From positions 1-14,542 of the forward strand of contig NZ_DEXW01000007.1 in assembly GCF_002364335.1 (NCBI RefSeq): DNA of 14,542 bases, in the 5' to 3' direction. Both the position numbers and the translations under genes were made by a program. Under the pieces are notes generated by a model. The model saw only the letters and a list, made by a program, of their open reading frames with translations. It made no database searches and had not been told where the DNA came from. The first letter of the stretch is position 1. Each line of letters opens with the position of its first letter. This document shows positions 12,955 to 14,542 of the stretch, piece by piece. This DNA is from Winogradskyella sp. UBA3174. Its GTDB lineage: Bacteria; Bacteroidota; Bacteroidia; Flavobacteriales; Flavobacteriaceae.

Positions 12955-14202
12955 TTAAAATTTTACCCTAGTTTCAATAGTTTCTTCTCCACGTTTTATT
13001 GTAATTTCTGCTTCGTCACCATTATCAAAAACAGACAATGCACGCATGTAACTCATCATATCTATTACTGTGCTATCACCTAATTTAACTACAATATCAC
13101 CTTTTTGAAGGCCTGCTGTATATGCAGGTGTTTCCTCACGAGTACCATCAATACGCATACCCTTTCCATCAAATAAATAATCTGGTACAACACCAAGACC
13201 AACTTTAAAACGTGGAGTTTCATCACTTTCATTCTTTGTTTTTCTAAAGGCTAATTCACCATTATCATCTAAATCTGAAATGATATTATAGATGTAATCT
13301 GAAATAAGATTCATCCCATCATAATTTAATTTTTCAGAATCATCACCTGGCTTGTGGTAATCTTCATGCTGCCCTGTAAAGAAATGTAATACCGGTATAT
13401 CTATTAAATAAAACGACGTGTGATCACTTGGGCCTACACCACTTTCATTTTCAATAAGCTTAAATTTATCATTGTTAGACTTCAAGGTCTGCTTAAACAT
13501 TGGTGAGGTTCCTGTACCGTAAACAGCTAAAGTACTATCAACTTTCATACGGCCTACCATATCCATATTAATCATATAATTAATAGACTCAGCACCAATA
13601 GTTGGGTTTTTAGAAAAGTAATTAGAGCCTAATAAACCCATTTCCTCACCAGAAAATGCCATGAACAAATAGTTGTTTTTATCCTTTATTTCAGCTTGGC
13701 TATTCTTAATTTTTAATCTACTCGCCAGATTAAGCATTACTGCAACTCCACTAGCATTATCATCGGCTCCATTATGTACAGCTTTTTCTTTTTCTCTGTA
13801 TAAAGAGCCTTCGCCACCAAAACCTAAATGGTCATAATGTGCCCCAATAACAATCGTGGTTTTTGCATTATTATCAATAAATCCAATAACATTATTACCC
13901 GTAATTGTACTATCTGCATTAGTCGTAAACTCTACAGTCTTGTGCGGATCTGTTTTTGGCTTAAATGAAAAGGGTTGTAAAAACTCTTCTGTTCCTTTTG
14001 GCTCTAGACCTATCGATTTAAAACGCTTTGTTAAATATTTTGCTGCTAGAATTTCGCCTTCAGTACCTGTTTGACGACCCTCTAATTTGTCATCTGCTAA
14101 AAAAGCAACGTCTGCTTTAATATTATTGTCTGCAACTTCTGGTTTATTTTTACAAGACATTATTCCTGCTAAAAGAACTAAAAACATCAATTTTTTCATC
14201 AC
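12955..14202 (-). CDS. M28-family zinc peptidase lipoprotein with C-terminal PDZ domain
   Basis: A 415-residue exported peptidase. The N-terminus MMKKLMFLVLLAGIMSC is a lipoprotein signal with the lipid Cys at 17. The M28 two-zinc aminopeptidase domain spans about 28-312 with the full site: His122 (IGAHYDH), bridging Asp147 (NGADDNASG), catalytic Glu186 and ligand Glu187 (FSGEEMGLLGS), Asp214 (NMDMVGR) and His283 (DYHKPGDD). DHTSF (260-264) is also typical. Residues about 333-415 form a PDZ domain (TPAYTAGLQKGDIVVKLGD). The likely role is trimming peptides at the outer membrane or in the periplasm. It is divergent from the PD40 lipoprotein gene, and its -7 element touches a palindrome. Confidence 0.93.
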   Translation of the reverse strand: MMKKLMFLVLLAGIMSCKNKPEVADNNIKADVAFLADDKLEGRQTGTEGEILAAKYLTKRFKSIGLEPKGTEEFLQPFSFKPKTDPHKTVEFTTNADSTITGNNVIGFIDNNAKTTIVIGAHYDHLGFGGEGSLYREKEKAVHNGADDNASGVAVMLNLASRLKIKNSQAEIKDKNNYLFMAFSGEEMGLLGSNYFSKNPTIGAESINYMINMDMVGRMKVDSTLAVYGTGTSPMFKQTLKSNNDKFKLIENESGVGPSDHTSFYLIDIPVLHFFTGQHEDYHKPGDDSEKLNYDGMNLISDYIYNIISDLDDNGELAFRKTKNESDETPRFKVGLGVVPDYLFDGKGMRIDGTREETPAYTAGLQKGDIVVKLGDSTVIDMMSYMRALSVFDNGDEAEITIKRGEETIETRVKF

Positions 14203-14219
14203 TATATCTTATTTTTGGG

Positions 14220-14240
14220 CAAAATTAGGCATTAAATGCC
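14220..14240 (-). promoter_or_regulatory. -7 element of the M28 gene with an adjoining palindrome
   Basis: TAATTTTG (14227-14220, minus strand) is an exact TAnnTTTG match 17 bases before the M28 ATG. Directly upstream, GGCATT (14228-14233) and AATGCC (14235-14240) form a 6-bp inverted repeat with a one-base centre. The palindrome lies in the -7/-33 spacer, where a repressor would block RNA polymerase. No TTG is seen at -33. Confidence 0.4.
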
Positions 14241-14261
14241 ATTTATTATAATTCTTTAATT

Positions 14262-14542
14262 ATGAACAGACTCCTTGTTATACTTATTCTACTGATTACA
14301 TTTTCAGCTTGTAAAAACGAAAACGCAAGGGCTTTAGAGCCATCTTCTGAAACTACCTCAATAGTTTCTGAAGTTAAAGATTCTTTAATTTATCCGGAAG
14401 AAATACACTTTAAATCTATTAGACAAGTAACTTTTGGAGGAGATAACGCTGAAGCCTATTGGAGTTTTGACGATAAGCAATTAGTATTTCAATCTAATAA
14501 TGCAAAATGGAATGTAGGTTGCGACCAAATGTTTTTAATGAA
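14262..14542 (+). CDS. PD40/TolB-like beta-propeller lipoprotein, N-terminal part
   Basis: I translated this from the ATG at 14262; the frame is open to the right edge (93 full codons). MNRLLVILILLITFSACKNE is a lipoprotein signal with lipobox FSAC and the lipid Cys at 17. A Ser/Thr/Glu-rich linker (about 18-45) precedes IHFKSIRQVTFGGDNAEAYW and FDDKQLVFQSNNAKW, the pattern of the first blade of a WD40-like PD40 propeller seen in TolB-type proteins. The last visible residues include GCDQMF. The rest lies outside the window. It is divergent from the M28 peptidase, and the two lipoproteins could share regulation. Function is not assignable. Confidence 0.82.
   Translation, partial: MNRLLVILILLITFSACKNENARALEPSSETTSIVSEVKDSLIYPEEIHFKSIRQVTFGGDNAEAYWSFDDKQLVFQSNNAKWNVGCDQMFLM

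Noticed and set aside
1..14542. Mobile element, CRISPR array, phage or defence island
   Set aside because: No transposase, integrase, regularly spaced repeat, toxin-antitoxin pair or defence-type domain was seen; gene content and base composition are uniform.

Overview
The window is AT-rich, gene-dense chromosomal DNA that looks like a member of the Flavobacteriaceae (Bacteroidetes). The basis is the TAnnTTTG-type promoter elements ahead of several genes, the near absence of Shine-Dalgarno sequences, several lipoproteins with short lipobox signals, a small PID-CTERM-like surface protein, a secreted metzincin, and the gene order pdxA / yceD-rpmF / fabH-accB-accC. Genus cannot be fixed from the sequence alone. 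No mobile element, CRISPR array, phage gene, integrase or obvious transferred segment was seen, and no stretch over 300 bases lacks a gene.

Left part (1-6290, all minus strand). A secreted reprolysin-like zinc metalloprotease is cut off by the left edge just after its HExxHxxGxxH motif. Next is a fatty-acid-initiation operon, fabH-accB-accC: FabH condenses acetyl-CoA with malonyl-ACP, and AccB and AccC are the biotin carrier and biotin carboxylase of acetyl-CoA carboxylase. It ends in a clear hairpin terminator. Upstream lies yceD (DUF177)-rpmF, a ribosome-related pair with its own terminator before fabH, and then pdxA (pyridoxal phosphate synthesis).

Middle (6291-8029). ribE (riboflavin synthase) runs on the plus strand, divergent from pdxA. 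It meets a tiny minus-strand gene whose product is a signal peptide, eleven prolines, a PID motif, one membrane helix and a basic tail. A minus-strand tRNA with a CAU anticodon and a strong terminator follow, then a methylmalonyl-CoA epimerase gene.

Right part (8030-14542). rbfA (ribosome maturation) is followed without a gap by a LolC/E-like ABC permease on the plus strand. Convergent to them on the minus strand are dusB (tRNA dihydrouridine synthase, forced TTG start), a SOUL-family protein with no His or Cys, a DUF4345-like four-helix membrane protein, a large unrecognised lipoprotein with a four-cysteine module, and an M28 zinc aminopeptidase/PDZ lipoprotein. A divergent lipoprotein gene with a WD40-like beta-propeller start (PD40/TolB-like) runs off the right edge.

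Most of the window is housekeeping: fatty acid, vitamin B6 and B2, ribosome and tRNA functions. I did not find a convincing new multi-gene system. The items most worth checking are the PID-CTERM-like polyproline microprotein, the apparently leaderless rbfA, the palindrome against the M28 promoter, the inverted repeat inside the acc operon, the SOUL protein without His or Cys, and the four-cysteine lipoprotein.
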